NCBI GenBank assembly: GCA_012845835.1
Contig: JABAKD010000004.1
Location: 6,801,765-6,865,764, forward strand
Origin: Undaria pinnatifida
Taxonomy: Eukaryota; Sar; Phaeophyceae; Laminariales; Alariaceae
Direction: 5' to 3'
Length of the DNA stretch: 64,000 bases
Shown in pieces: positions 1 to 11,200 of the stretch. The notes beneath the pieces were generated by a model. That model did no database searches. It was not told the DNA's origin and saw nothing but the letters and a program-made list of their open reading frames with translations. Made by a program: the position numbers and the translations under genes. Position 1 is the stretch's first letter. Each line of letters starts with the position of its first letter.

Positions 1-31
1 GCTGGAGTGTATTTTCACCTACTATGAAAAT

Positions 32-548
32 AAAAATACACTCCACCAGGTGTGAGATCGTATATTTTGTCGAAACTCATCTTTGTAACCTGTGTGTGAT
101 ACTCCGATCGCGCGTATTACGGGTTGTGTGTCCTCATTAAGGATATAGGTCGGCGACTCCACTTGCAACTACAGTGTAGCTATCAGGGTCAACAGGGTGG
201 TGTTAGGCAGTCTGTGCGCGGAAACTATAAAACCCGTTTCTGAGGGGGACAAAATCTGACAGCTATGTGGAGGGAAATGCATCAGTTTATCATGTGAATC
301 CTGTAAGTCTAGTATCCGGTGAGGGGAGGGCGGAGTTTTTAAGGACGTGGGGGCCTGATTTTGATCAAAAGGGGGGCGGGAGGGTGGGAGGGGACGGGTG
401 GGGCAGGTCATTTTGTGCGTGGAAACTATAAATATTTCTTGTGGGGGAGGGGGGGGAATGTGGCGGGGGGGGGGCGGGGGCGGGGGGGGAGGGCTTTAGG
501 TCGCATAGATGTAGGGGTTTGCTATACGCGTGGTGCTAGGTCTAGGCG
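32..548 (+). repeat. Left arm of a long inverted repeat pair
   Basis: From AATACACTCCA near position 32 to CTAGGTCTAGGCGA near 548, this matches the reverse complement of 51230-51914. Long blocks are near identical, for example around 95-270, and G-rich tracts have drifted. The arm contains TATAAA and a motif (CTGTGCGCGGAAACTATAAA, 222-241) recurring near 413 and 3023. Positions 1-15 (GCTGGAGTGTATTTT) repeat the outer end in the opposite sense, as if a second copy ended just to the left. Confidence 0.8.
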
Positions 549-591
549 ATGGTGCGGGTGGTGGGGAAGGAGGGGGCGTCGGGGGCGGGGG

Positions 592-705
592 TGGGTGGGA
601 ATTGCAGCAGCGGCATGGGCGGCTCTGAAAAGATAACGAGGCGATATCCAGGGCGTGAAAGTGTTTATTACTCTGGCGGATTTCGATAGTAGGTGGGGCG
701 TTAGA
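592..705 (+). repeat. Dispersed ~115-bp module, copy 1
   Basis: The segment with GATAACGAGGCGATATC and AAAGTGTTTATTACTCTGGC recurs at about 2720-2840 and 2880-2990, always beside a G-rich tract, in the same orientation. Confidence 0.7.
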
Positions 706-749
706 GCAAGAGAAAACAAGGGAAAAACAACGAATGAATGGTGGTGGCA

Positions 750-780
750 GGGGGTGGTATAAAACCAGTATAAAAGGACA
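750..780 (+). promoter_or_regulatory. Possible TATA boxes
   Basis: GGTATAAAACC and AGTATAAAAGG are spaced 12 bp apart. They match TATA-box consensus, but there is no recognised transcript downstream, so function is speculative. Confidence 0.25.
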
Positions 781-1030
781 ACGACGACTTTCGTCGTTAA
801 TATTGCTGACAAGCCCATCACAACACCACAAAACGCAGAAGAACACGCAACACAAACAGACGTCGTGTAGAAGCAACGAAAAGCAGAACCTAATTACAAC
901 GACCTCAACGCAACACAGCAGTATAGCACAGCAGTATAGGCACATTATGTAAGATATACCATCATCTACGACCACATACTTTTCTTCTGTCTGTAGCTCT
1001 GTAGCCGGATGGTATATATGATGCCATATT

Positions 1031-2020
1031 GTTGTTGTTTGCGTGCGAGGGTGTAGTTCGTCACGCCGTTTGATTTGAATCGCAGCCGTTTGAATTTTAT
1101 GGTTTTGTTAGGACGAGGAGGGTTTTTTGGGAAGGGATTTTTTTGTCCGCAGCCCAGGGCACAACGAAGTGAAATGTTTGTGTGTTGTGTTGTTGTTTTT
1201 TGTTGTCCCGCATCGTGATGTAGCAGGATCGAACAGCAGAGGCGCAAACGTTCCAGCGCATGCACCACCAGCGCTGGGTTGGCAGGCCAGCCGAAGGGTG
1301 CTTGTAGGCTACTACTAGCAGTGTAGTGTGTGTTGGTGTTCGTGTGTGTGTCCCAAAATGCACCCACGAGGTGGTTGTTTGCGTGCGAGGGTGTAGTTCG
1401 TCACAATCGCAGCCGTTTGAATTTTATGGTTTTGTTAGGACGAGGAGGGTTTTTTGGGAAGGGATTTTTTTGTCCGCAGCCCAGGGCACAACGAAGTGAA
1501 ATGTTTGTGTGTTGTGTTGTTGTTTTTTGTTGTCCCGCATCGTGATGTAGCAGGATCGAACAGCAGAGGCGCAAACGTTCCAGCGCATGCACCACCAGCG
1601 CTGGGTTGGCAGGCCAGCCGAAGGGTGCTTGTATGCTACTACTAGCAGTGTAGAGTGTGTTGGTGTTCGTGTGTGTGTCCCAAAATGCACCCACGAGGTG
1701 GTTGTTTGCGTGCGAGGGTGTAGTTCGTCACAATCGCAGCCGTTTGAATTTTATGGTTTTGTTAGGACGAGGAGGGTTTTTTTGGGAAGGGATTTTTTTG
1801 TCCGCAGCCCAGGGCACAACGAAGTGAAATGTTTGTGTGTTGTGTTGTTGTTTTTTTTGTTGTCCCGCATCGTGATGTAGCAGGATCGAACAGCAGAGGC
1901 GCAAACGTTCAAGCGCATGCACCACCAGTGCTGGGTTGGCAGGCCAGCCGAAGGGTGCTTGTATGCTACTACTAGCAGTGTAGAGTGTGTTGGTGTTCGT
2001 TCGTGTGTGTGTCCCAAAAT
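1031..2020 (+). repeat. Tandem array, unit about 327 bp, three units
   Basis: Units begin GTTGTTTGCGTGCGAGGGTG near 1031, 1373 and 1700 and are nearly identical; the first has a 19-bp extra stretch. Several open frames here are identical between units and look like by-products of the repeat, not genes. Confidence 0.88.
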
Positions 2021-2460
2021 GCACCACCAGCGCTGGGTTGGCAGGCCAGCCGAAGGGTGCTTGTATGCTACTACTTGCAGTGTAGAGTGTGTTGGTGTTC
2101 GTGTGTGTGTCCCAAAATGCACCACCAGCACTGGGTTGGCAGGGCAGCCGAACGGTGCTTGGATGCTAGTAGCAGTGTCGGGGGGGGGCGACTTCCCCCC
2201 CCCCCGGGCCCGACAAAGTGTGCGTTGGAAGGACCCTCACCAGCAGCCGAAGGGTGCTTGTATGCTACTACTAGCAGTGTAGAGTGTGTTGGTGTTCGTG
2301 TGTGTATCCCAGAATGCACCACCCCCACTCGGTTGGCAGGGCAGCCGAACGGTGCTTGGATGCTAGTAGCAGTGTCGGGGGGGGGCGACGCGCCCCCCCC
2401 CGAACCCCCCCCCCCGGGCCCGACACAGTGTGCGTTGGAAGGACCCTCACCAGTGTGCGT
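2020..2460 (+). repeat. Shorter tandem units derived from the 327-bp array
   Basis: About 100-bp sub-units carry CAGCCGAAGGGTGCTTG and GTGTTGGTGTTCGTGTGTG near 2040, 2140, 2240 and 2340. Two of them are joined to a G-tract/C-tract hairpin (2176-2210, 2376-2426) followed by TGTGCGTTGGAAGGACCCTC. Confidence 0.8.
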
Positions 2461-2513
2461 TCGAAAAAGTACATGGAAAAACTATAGTATGTATTTTTAA
2501 CAAGAGAAGGGGG

Positions 2514-2532
2514 AGGGGGGGGGGGGGGGGGG
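2514..2532 (+). repeat. Poly-G tract
   Basis: Nearly uninterrupted G run. Similar runs are at 470-490, 6768-6791 and, as C, at 5479-5490, 17779-17860, 38660-38684, 51476-51518 and 51604-51622. Confidence 0.9.
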
Positions 2533-2559
2533 TGGAGGAGGAGTTTTCAAGAAGTTTAG

Positions 2560-2990
2560 GTCACATATAATATAAAATCACGGATTTGGTCGATACTGAT
2601 GTTCGCAACATTGTGTGTAATCCTCCGATCGCACGTATTAATCATATATGTAGGGGCTTGCTATACGCGCGGTGCTGGGTCTAGGCGATCGTGCGGGGTG
2701 TGGGGAAGGAGGGGGGCAGGGGAGATTAATGAATGCGACGTCATGGATGACTAGAACGATAATGACGTGATATCAATTGCTTAAAAGTGTTTATTACTCT
2801 GGCCGATTTTGATTGTAAGTTGGGCGTTTGAACGAACTGGGCGGGGAACAAAGGGGGGGGGGGCGGCGGGGGGGCGGGGCGGAGATGAGTTGGAGCTACG
2901 GCATGGATGGCTAGATGGATAACGAGACGATATCAGCTGGCTGGTAGTGTTTACTACTCTGGCAGATTTTAAGTTCAGGTGGTGCGTTTA
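2560..2990 (+). repeat. Second inner copy of the left-arm sequence plus two modules
   Basis: 2560-2710 repeats left-arm material (GTAGGGGCTTGCTATACGCG, then GGGTCTAGGCGATCGTGCG), and 2720-2840 and 2880-2990 are two more copies of the 592-705 module. The region is an internal, diverged duplication of the repeat end. Confidence 0.7.
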
Positions 2991-3799
2991 AACAAGAGGG
3001 GGGGGGGGGGGAGCATTTCAATATGTGCGCGGAAACAACTAACCCTTGAAGGGGACGAATCTGACGGTTGCAGCAAGAAGACACCACTTTATATCACCCG
3101 CCTGCTAATGTTTCTTTTTCTAGAAGGCTTGATGTTACATGTAGTATGCAACCCAGTTCTTAGATGTAGTAAACAACGTGTTAAAAGCTTCATAATTTGT
3201 TATTGTACATGGATCGAAAGATAAAATATTTCAATCGATAGGTACAATCATGTAAATACCATTATTTTCTGACATCGCTAAATATAAGAAAGAGATGCAT
3301 ATCGCCAAATACAACAGGCGAGGTGATGTGGCCATGCATTGTCACCGCCAATGAGAACGACAGGGAGAGCTCACGCTATACCTACAACGCGACCCGAAGG
3401 GTGCGCCAGCTAGCGTTGGGCTGCGAAAGCAACTGAGTTAAATCGACACACGACGCGTATGAAAATATTTTATAAAAAAATACTAAATGTGGCTTTCTCA
3501 CGAGTCTGAAATTCGGATGATTCGGGGCTAAGGCGCCCCTGCGTCGTTCGGAGAACGATTTTGACGAGAAACGCTACCCATATCGCAGCATCGGCCTAAA
3601 GAACGACTATATGAGAAGCCCAGCCTGGGTCGGTGTTCCTGTTTGTTATCAAGTGTCCTATACTGCATAGGGGGATATGGTAGAGACAGGGGTGAGCGAG
3701 CCCGCGGTGTTTTGCTTTTACTCCAACGAAGAAAGCTCGAACCTGGGGACGGAGATCTACCGCGACACCCAAGTTTGTACTTGAGCGCTGCTAGAGGAA

Positions 3800-4323
3800 G
3801 ACGCGTGCTACGATATAGGCATACCTTTTTTTGGCGATTTTTTTTTCTGAATAACGGGGCTCCTTAACCCACTCATACTATCGTCGGGAAAAAAACGTTT
3901 TTTTTTTTGGCGTGAATCTTGTTGCGTGCCTAGGCTATGGTGGAGCTCTTATGAATCGTTGTACGGTGTAGCCCGCCCAACTTTTCTTGAACGAAATCGC
4001 CGGTTTCTGAAACCAGCTCCCGGCCGTGTCTCCTGAAATACGGTGTGCCCCTTGTCGCCCCGACGTCATCGTTCGATAGACCTTTGCAGGCATGAAAATG
4101 TTCGAGGATGCTTTTTTTTTTCGTGGCACCCTTCCTCGTGTCTCGCAGCCATGATTCATTGAAATGTTCGTTAAATAAAATAGCAGGTTTTGGGGGGGAG
4201 GCTATCGTAGAATCAGTCTTATATCCGAGATCATGACAGTTTTGATTATTTTTTTCCAATTTTTTTTTCGGTGGAGGGGTCTTAAGCTCCCTAATTTAGG
4301 ATGCCTCTTTCGTAGCACGCGTC
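3800..4323 (+). mobile_element. MITE family A, interrupted by a family B element
   Basis: Starts GACGCGTGCTACGATA and ends CGTAGCACGCGTC. Family A is normally about 250 bp, with inner landmarks GGGGCTCCTTAACCC, CCTAGGCCATGGG and GGTCTTAAGCTCCC. Here a B element (3953-4218) splits it. Confidence 0.88.
3953..4218 (+). mobile_element. MITE family B inside A, TSD TTAT
   Basis: Ends GAATCGTTGTACGGTGTAG and CTATCGTAGAATCAGTC. TTAT lies directly on both sides (3949-3952, 4219-4222). Inner landmarks are GAAATCGCCGGTTT, CCAGCTCCCGGCCGT and GACGTCATCGTTCGAT. Confidence 0.88.
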
Positions 4324-5025
4324 GATAGGAGCTTCGGTGGATTGCCTGTGGCCTCTACGGAATTTCTGATGGGTAACACAGTCGTCCATTCAGCTGCTGT
4401 AGACAGTGGTCCGTAGAACGCGAAGTGGTACTCTTGATGTATACCAATGTCAGACAGCTTTCCTGCGGTTTATCTACGTTCTACCGCGTATACCCATAGA
4501 GTGGTATCGTCAGGCAGCCAAACTGCAGCGTCGATAATGCCTGTTCGGAACTCGGTACGTTCTAACACGAGCTCTTAGAAGGTTTGTAAGAGAGGGCTAA
4601 TCGGACAGGATTTGTACAAGCGCAGCAGCGTAGCTGTGCTTCCATAACCATGAAGTGTCGAACCTCCACGAGCAAGCGTCAAGGCTGTAGGTCAGTCATT
4701 ACAATGACCCGGTAGATACGGTGTTCATGTACCCGTGAAGCGTTGACCTCTTGCCGAGCACCGCAAGGGTAGCCTCAATCTCGCTTCGGGGGTCTAGGCC
4801 AAGGGCCTGAACCGCTCTGTGCTTCACCTCAAAACCCGAGCACAACACACACGGAAAATCTATGGACTTGTGAAAAGCGAAAAAAAGAAAAAAACAGGAA
4901 ATAACGCGGCTTGGACGTAAACTTGGGTAGCCATTCAAAGACGGGTAGAGGTAGCGCTTTTTCTTTGAAGAAATTGGGCACTGAATAGCGGGGCTTGCTA
5001 ACACGTGTGCGTCCGGTATATTCAG
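4324..5025. other. Intron or upstream sequence, nothing recognised
   Basis: No repeat family or exon is recognised. A search by eye for a Rieske CxH or CxxH exon on the plus strand found none. A minus-strand frame at 4699-5034 is unremarkable. Confidence 0.4.
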
Positions 5026-5217
5026 GTAGCGCAAGACATCATCTGGGTTTGGGGAGACAACGGTCCGGATGCCGGGCTCGAGAGCGCCGTTTCTCCAGCG
5101 GCACTCATCCCGGTGCTCGAAGACGCTGAGGTGGTCGAGTCGGGCAGGGTGTCAACCGGTTCGATCTACCAGAGGGACGTGCCGTACGCGTGGGAAACCT
5201 TTGTCGAGAATTTCCTG
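5026..5217 (+). CDS. Gene 1 exon 1 of window: start of catalytic domain
   Basis: 64 codons, phase 0 to 0. The acceptor is TTCAG before 5026 and the donor is GTGCGG at 5218. The peptide starts [17 protein letters not shown] and ends [11 protein letters not shown]. The hydrophobic strand followed by WVWGD and the (Q)RDVPYxWxTxxEN segment are typical of PaO-family oxygenases just after the Rieske domain. The Asn of the closing EN is the first residue of the mononuclear iron motif, completed in the next exon. Confidence 0.85.
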
Positions 5218-8200
5218 GTGCGGTCACGCGTTTGCTTCGTATAATCGCCGGTTTTGCTGTTTCTGCGCCGTGAAACGTTTTTGGTTAGTCCGCATTCACC
5301 CCGATATTGTCGCCGACTTCCTGTTTTTCCGCTGAAGCGCTCTTCGCTCCTGGTGTACGCTGACTAACGTTCAATTCGCGCTCTGCAATGCAGCAGCATG
5401 CAGAGAGCTTCTACGGTCAAGATTAACCCACGTTTTCGTTTGAAATGCTTCACAAGACTAATTCAAACTCAATGATAACCCCCCCCCCCCGGAAAAAAAT
5501 AGATATATAATCGTTGGCCTCGGTTGGCAGCGACGCTGTAAAACAATAACCGTATATGGGGGCTGGCGTTGGTTGCTAACGATGCTGTAAGACATTTCAA
5601 CCACTGCTTGAGTGCGTGAGCTTGGCAACCAAGATGCCGGTTTCTTTTTTGGGCGGTGACCATGATGGTTATCGAGTTTGATCAGGTGGTGCGGGCTGGA
5701 GAACCCTAACTCCGCACAAGGTGAATGATCGCATCGCGCAGTGTGAATAAGGTAAGGCACCCTCTAGGCAGTTGTATAGCAATGCCCATTGCTGTCTCTG
5801 GAGCGGCCACACCTGAAAATATAGCAACTCATTGGCGCTGTCATCCATAAGGCAAGAAAGAAGGCACAAGATGTCAAAGTCCGTCTTACGAGCGGTTCTT
5901 GGAAGGATGCAGTTCACCCTTCATGCGACTCGTCGAACACCTCACGGCGATCCGCGCTTGGTGCAGCAATGTCTGGGCACGTTTGGTGAAAACCCGACGT
6001 GCTCCGTCCCGGCATAGTAGAGCTGCGAGGGTCTACGGTCATATGACTACGGCCATGCACAAACTGAGCACACCCCCTCCCCGAAACAACGATTTTGATA
6101 TTAATGAAACGTCACCCCGATGAGCCTATCCAATGACCTAGGTAAACGCTTTAAACAGTTAAACAAAAATCCTGACATTTCGACGAATCTGGGTTAACGA
6201 GCTGCGTCGTTTAGAAATGGTCTACCCATTTTACCCTAAAAGTACTAACTCTAATCGTAGCACGCATCTACAGATACACTTGAACACCTAGGTGATGCCT
6301 TGGAAGGTGTAGACCACGCAAAAACGGCTACACCCCCTGGACGCGTGCTGCGAAAGAGGTCTCAGGTATATCTCTTTTTGGCTGAAGTGCTTTCTGAACA
6401 ACGAGGTTCTTTAACCTGTGAAAAAAACCGTCGGAAAATGCCGTTCGTTGTTTGCGAAGGGATTGTCCATTATACCAAGGGAGTCGTTCTACGGTCGTAG
6501 CCGCCCCCCTCAGCATTTTTTTAACGAAATCGCCGGTTTCGAAACCAGCCCCGGCCGTATCTCCCGAAAAACGGTGCCTCTTACCGCCCAGACGAGATCG
6601 TTCGATAGACCTTTGCAAACATGAAAATATATGAACACTTTATTTTTCATACTATCCTTAACTTTCCCGTGTCGAGCAGTCATGAAACGTTCGTTAAAGA
6701 AAATCGCTGTTTTTTGGGGAGGTTAGGAGCGTAGAATCAGTCAAGGCCGACCAAGGCTACACAAGGGGGAGGGGGGGGGGGGGGGGGGGGGGATTTTGCG
6801 GGGTTTTGGCGGTGGCGTGTGGGTCACTCGCGCGAGCGACCCCCCCCTTATTCGCTTGCGGCGTTAAGTATTGCCAAATGAACCCGCCATCTAGTCATGG
6901 CAAGCTACGCTTCGCCTAAACAATCGCCAAAATTAAGTGTTTTTGTCGTTTGAGGCGCAGAATCAATGGTGCGAGTGGGTGTAGACCTTGGTCGTGGAAA
7001 ACGGGGTTTTCCCCCGCGTACCGCTACCTTGGTTGGTGACACGACGGAATTCTTCATTGCTAACGCGCACGTTCAGTTTGCTGGTTTGGCGTCCAGGGCA
7101 TTCTCAACCGAGGACCCTTTCGGAAATGCCAAACGGTGAGCGTCTATTCTGGAATGTGTCCCGCGGCCAGTGGTTTTCGGGCAAGAAAGTTAGGCCAAGT
7201 AGAAACACGGGGGCGATTCGCGCGGTTGACTTTGGTTGACGGGTGTCTATCTCGTCGACACAGTTCTGGGTAGTCTATGTCGTTGTCGATACCGTTCACG
7301 GGTCAAAAGTACCGCCACCACCACTGCTACCACCACCACCACCACCACCACCACCATCACCACCACCACGACCACCACGACCACCACCACCACTGCTACT
7401 GCCACCACCATGACCACCACCGCAGACGACGTTTTTAAATCTCGATAACTAACATTGAGAGCAGCACGTGTAGGCCACGACGCATTTGGAACGACATTAC
7501 GACATGTGCTGCAAAAACCTGTAGCGGTCGCTTGTTGCGGCGATATCGGAGCGAACGAAACCGATACCACCCGGCTCGGCGTTTGTGTTTGTCGAAAACC
7601 AAGGCCACCGGATGGGTGGAGACCGCGAATTCATCTGCCGAGGCCAGGAATGTCATGCCAATGGCTCAGTTCCCCACCCAAGCACGGCTCTAAACTACTG
7701 TAGAACCTGTTGTGCTGCGCTGCTACTCTTATCTTTCCTGTTCTGTTTAGAATCCCTTTCCCGGCATAGTCCAACAAATACTCCGGAACACACACCTATG
7801 CGGACGCGTGCTATGATGATTCTGCGCCCTTGAAGACTACGGCCACGGTACGGGGCGTGCCCCATTTTTCGCTCGTACCGGGGTTTAGCCGCTCGCACGA
7901 TCCTCGCCTTCAAAATGCTTTAGGCGAGGGTTTGGGCGAAACGCTCTTACGGTATTGCAGGGGGGGTCCCTTTCGGGTGCATTATGTGCAGTGGCTGGGG
8001 GTCGTTCGCGCGAGTGACTCGCCTGTTTTCTATGCGATGTTACGATTTTGTGCTGTTTTTATTTAACTGTGTTTGAATCCGCAATATAATCATGGTCATC
8101 GACGTTGCGCCCCCTCAAAAAACTCCTCTAAACTTGTTTGTCCTCCGTGAGGTACAGAGTCACTCGTGCTCGCGTGGCTCAAACCCGGGGTGGTGGAAAT

Positions 8201-11200
8201 TGGGGTACCCTCCCTTGCCGAAAGAAAGAGGTCCATTTCGTTGCGGATTCATGCCCCAAAATTATCACAACACGACGAAGGCTAAATACAGCAAAGGAAT
8301 AGGGAGGTCACCCTCGCGAGTAACCCCCAGCCACTGCTAACCAAGGGTCCGGTAGTGACCCCCCTCACAGTAGCCTTCGTCGATCATCACCATGTAACTC
8401 TGACCCGTTGAACAGAGATCCCCTCAACTTTACGCCACTGCCGTACATTTCCATCGAAGCGGCGCCGCCTTGCCGACTCTTGACTACACCGTTAGGCGAT
8501 TTTAGGGTGGTGACACACTGCGCGTTGCACATCCGTTTTATATCTCAACTTTTCCCCCAGCGCCAACACTCGTATTTGTCGCCGCACTGCTGCACGCGTT
8601 TGTCGTAATGCTTTGCTCGTCCCCACTCAACGGGTTCGCGTCTCCACTCACGTCGGCATCCCCGGACAGGACCCATCTCACGTTACCGTCGCCCACCACG
8701 GTGAGCTACGCCCTTCCGATCGGTCGACGCGGTCGATGTCCACTATCGGTCGCGTCTAACCTATGATTGGTTTGACAAACAGGTAGTTATCAGGCACTCT
8801 CATCCGATTGCCATGAAAAATGATCTGCTGTTGGTTGCCTGTTGACGCCACGGGCTGCAAATCCGGCACAGTCGGGGTCCAAACGGCCACCTTTCGGGCG
8901 CGTGCTAGGATAGAGTTGCGCCACCTTTTTTTCTGATCTTCCTCAGTTTAAACGCTCAAGACCTCTCCCAAAAACATATTTGGAGAAAAATAAAACCGCC
9001 ACCGGATGAAGCGTCCCATGGCCTAGGTACACAACGATAGTCATACAAAAAATAAACGGCCTTTTGCCGACGATTTTGGGCTAAGGAGCCCAGTCATTCA
9101 GAAACCATTTCAGCCAAAAAACGGTATACCTTAATACCTATATGGTAGCACGCGTCTTCGATCTGCCTAGAGGTGCCTTTAGGTCTCACGCACGCTACGC
9201 GAGTCATCCCGCGACAGGGGGGTTGCACGTTTTGTTTTGGCCAACCATTTTGTGACCGGTCAAGCTTCTCAGGTATGTAAATATCGGTTTGGTGTGATCG
9301 CTTTACGAGAGCAGAGTTGTTCTTTAGATCTACAGAGCGCGACGCATGCATCGATGGAGGTAACACTTTCCGGCGTTTTTTTTTTTCTGAATGATAAGGC
9401 TCCTTAACCCCTTTAGAGCCCCCGAACCCCTCTCTATACTAAATCCAAGTAATTTTGTCCCCAAAAACGGGTTTCCAGTTGTAAAGGGGTTAACCCGAAA
9501 TGGTCGGAAACGGGCAATTTTTGTTTTTTTCACGATTCTCGTTGCATACCTAGGCCAAAGGGATTTTTCACCCCGTAGTAGCAGATATTTTTTTCTGCCA
9601 ATCAGTTTTTGCCTCAAAGAGGTCTTAGAGCTCCCAAATTGAGGAACCTCAGAAAAAAAAACTGGTGCGCTCGTAGAAATGCTGTTCGGGCTGCGCGAAC
9701 GAATGTCTTCGAAGCCATGCTTCTGCTGTTTTGGGATACTGACCTAGCGCCCCATGCTAGGATCTCAGAAAACTCTTAGAATCTGCTTCACCCCTAGTGT
9801 CCGATGACTCACTCCCGCACTGTGCAGGACCCCCTTCTCTTTCTCAAGCGGCCTGCTATATCTCTTTGTCACACAGGCATTATGGGAAGCCGCGACATGG
9901 CTGCTCCCGTCCGGCTCCAGCTTGTGTCGCCTACTCTCACCAAGGTTTGTTGATCCAGCTCAGCAGGAGATCGTCGCTGCCATGCAGCGCGAGGGGGGCA
10001 CACATAACGTTGAGTAGTGTACCCAAGCAGTGTTTATCTAGCACGTGGAAGTAGCGGAACCCGCTCGCTTTGTTCGCTGACTCAATGCGAACGGCGGGGT
10101 TTTCGATGCAGACATGGTGCACAGAAGGTGAGGGAACCGTGGCGGGCTTTGTTGAGACGGTCCTCTAGAGAGATCTGCACCGTCAGGGCCGCACGCCGTG
10201 GTATGTCGCTCGTACGTGAACATTATCACCAGGGTAGCATTGCCCACTGCACTTTACTGCATAAGCAACCCCGGTATCATGGCACACGAACTAGTGAATA
10301 GCCTTTGCAAATAGCCTTTTCATCGGCGTTTCAAGCAGCCACCTCGCGCCCTGCGTTAGCTGGCCAAGGAGACAAACATACGACACCTAGACGTTTAAAC
10401 TATTGGCACTTTCTGCGGCAACTCGCAAAGGGCCGTACTGGAGAAAGCGCCAGTACACTTTTGTGATTCGCAATGACCCCGTAACGTGTATCAGCGGGCT
10501 ATGGAATCGTTTGCTTCGTTTTCGACAACAACATATTGCTTGAGACGACGCGTGCTACGATACAGGTGCGCTGCCTTTTTGCTGGGGCTCCTATATTAGG
10601 TAGCTTAAGACGTCTCCCAAAAATTGATTTGTGGAGAATAACATAACTGAGCTACCGGACGAAAAAATCGACGGCCTGGGTACACGATGAGGCTCAGGCA
10701 GAAAAATAAACGATTTCAGACGTGTTGGGATTAAGAAGCTCCGTCATTGAGAAACCATTCTTGCCAAAAAAGGGTATACCTCTATCGTAGCACGTTTGGG
10801 GCTTTTTTTTTTAGGTAGCTCGTCACTCGAGCGAGTGAACCTCCTGCTCGTTTGTGAGGTATCAAGCTTTCGTGCTGTTATAACAATTTTCCGATACGAA
10901 AATTCAGAATGGAATGGTAAGCTGCGCTGCGCCGAGAAAAAAAACGCCAAACGTGTTTTTGTCTGTGAGTTGCAGAGTCACTCGTGCGAGTGGCTCAAAT
11001 CCGGCAGTGAAAAAAACGGGGGGACCAATGGCACGGTACGGGGTTAATATTGTTTTACCCCCTTTTGGGCACTTTTTTGTGCAGTGGCTCGGTGTCACAC
11101 TCGCGCGAGTGACCCCCCTGTTCCTTGCGGCCACAGGCTTTCTTTCTTTCTTTCGTGCTGTTTTTACATTCTCGATATGAACACGGAAAGGGATGGTTAG

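Noticed and set aside
3364-3400. Possible 37-nt exon reading GELTLYLQRDPKG with AG and GT borders
   Set aside because: It resembles the strand before a Rieske centre, but no Rieske exon was found between it and exon 1, so it is probably coincidence.
7236-7570. Poly-Thr and poly-Val open frames
   Set aside because: Translation of the (ACC)n microsatellite.
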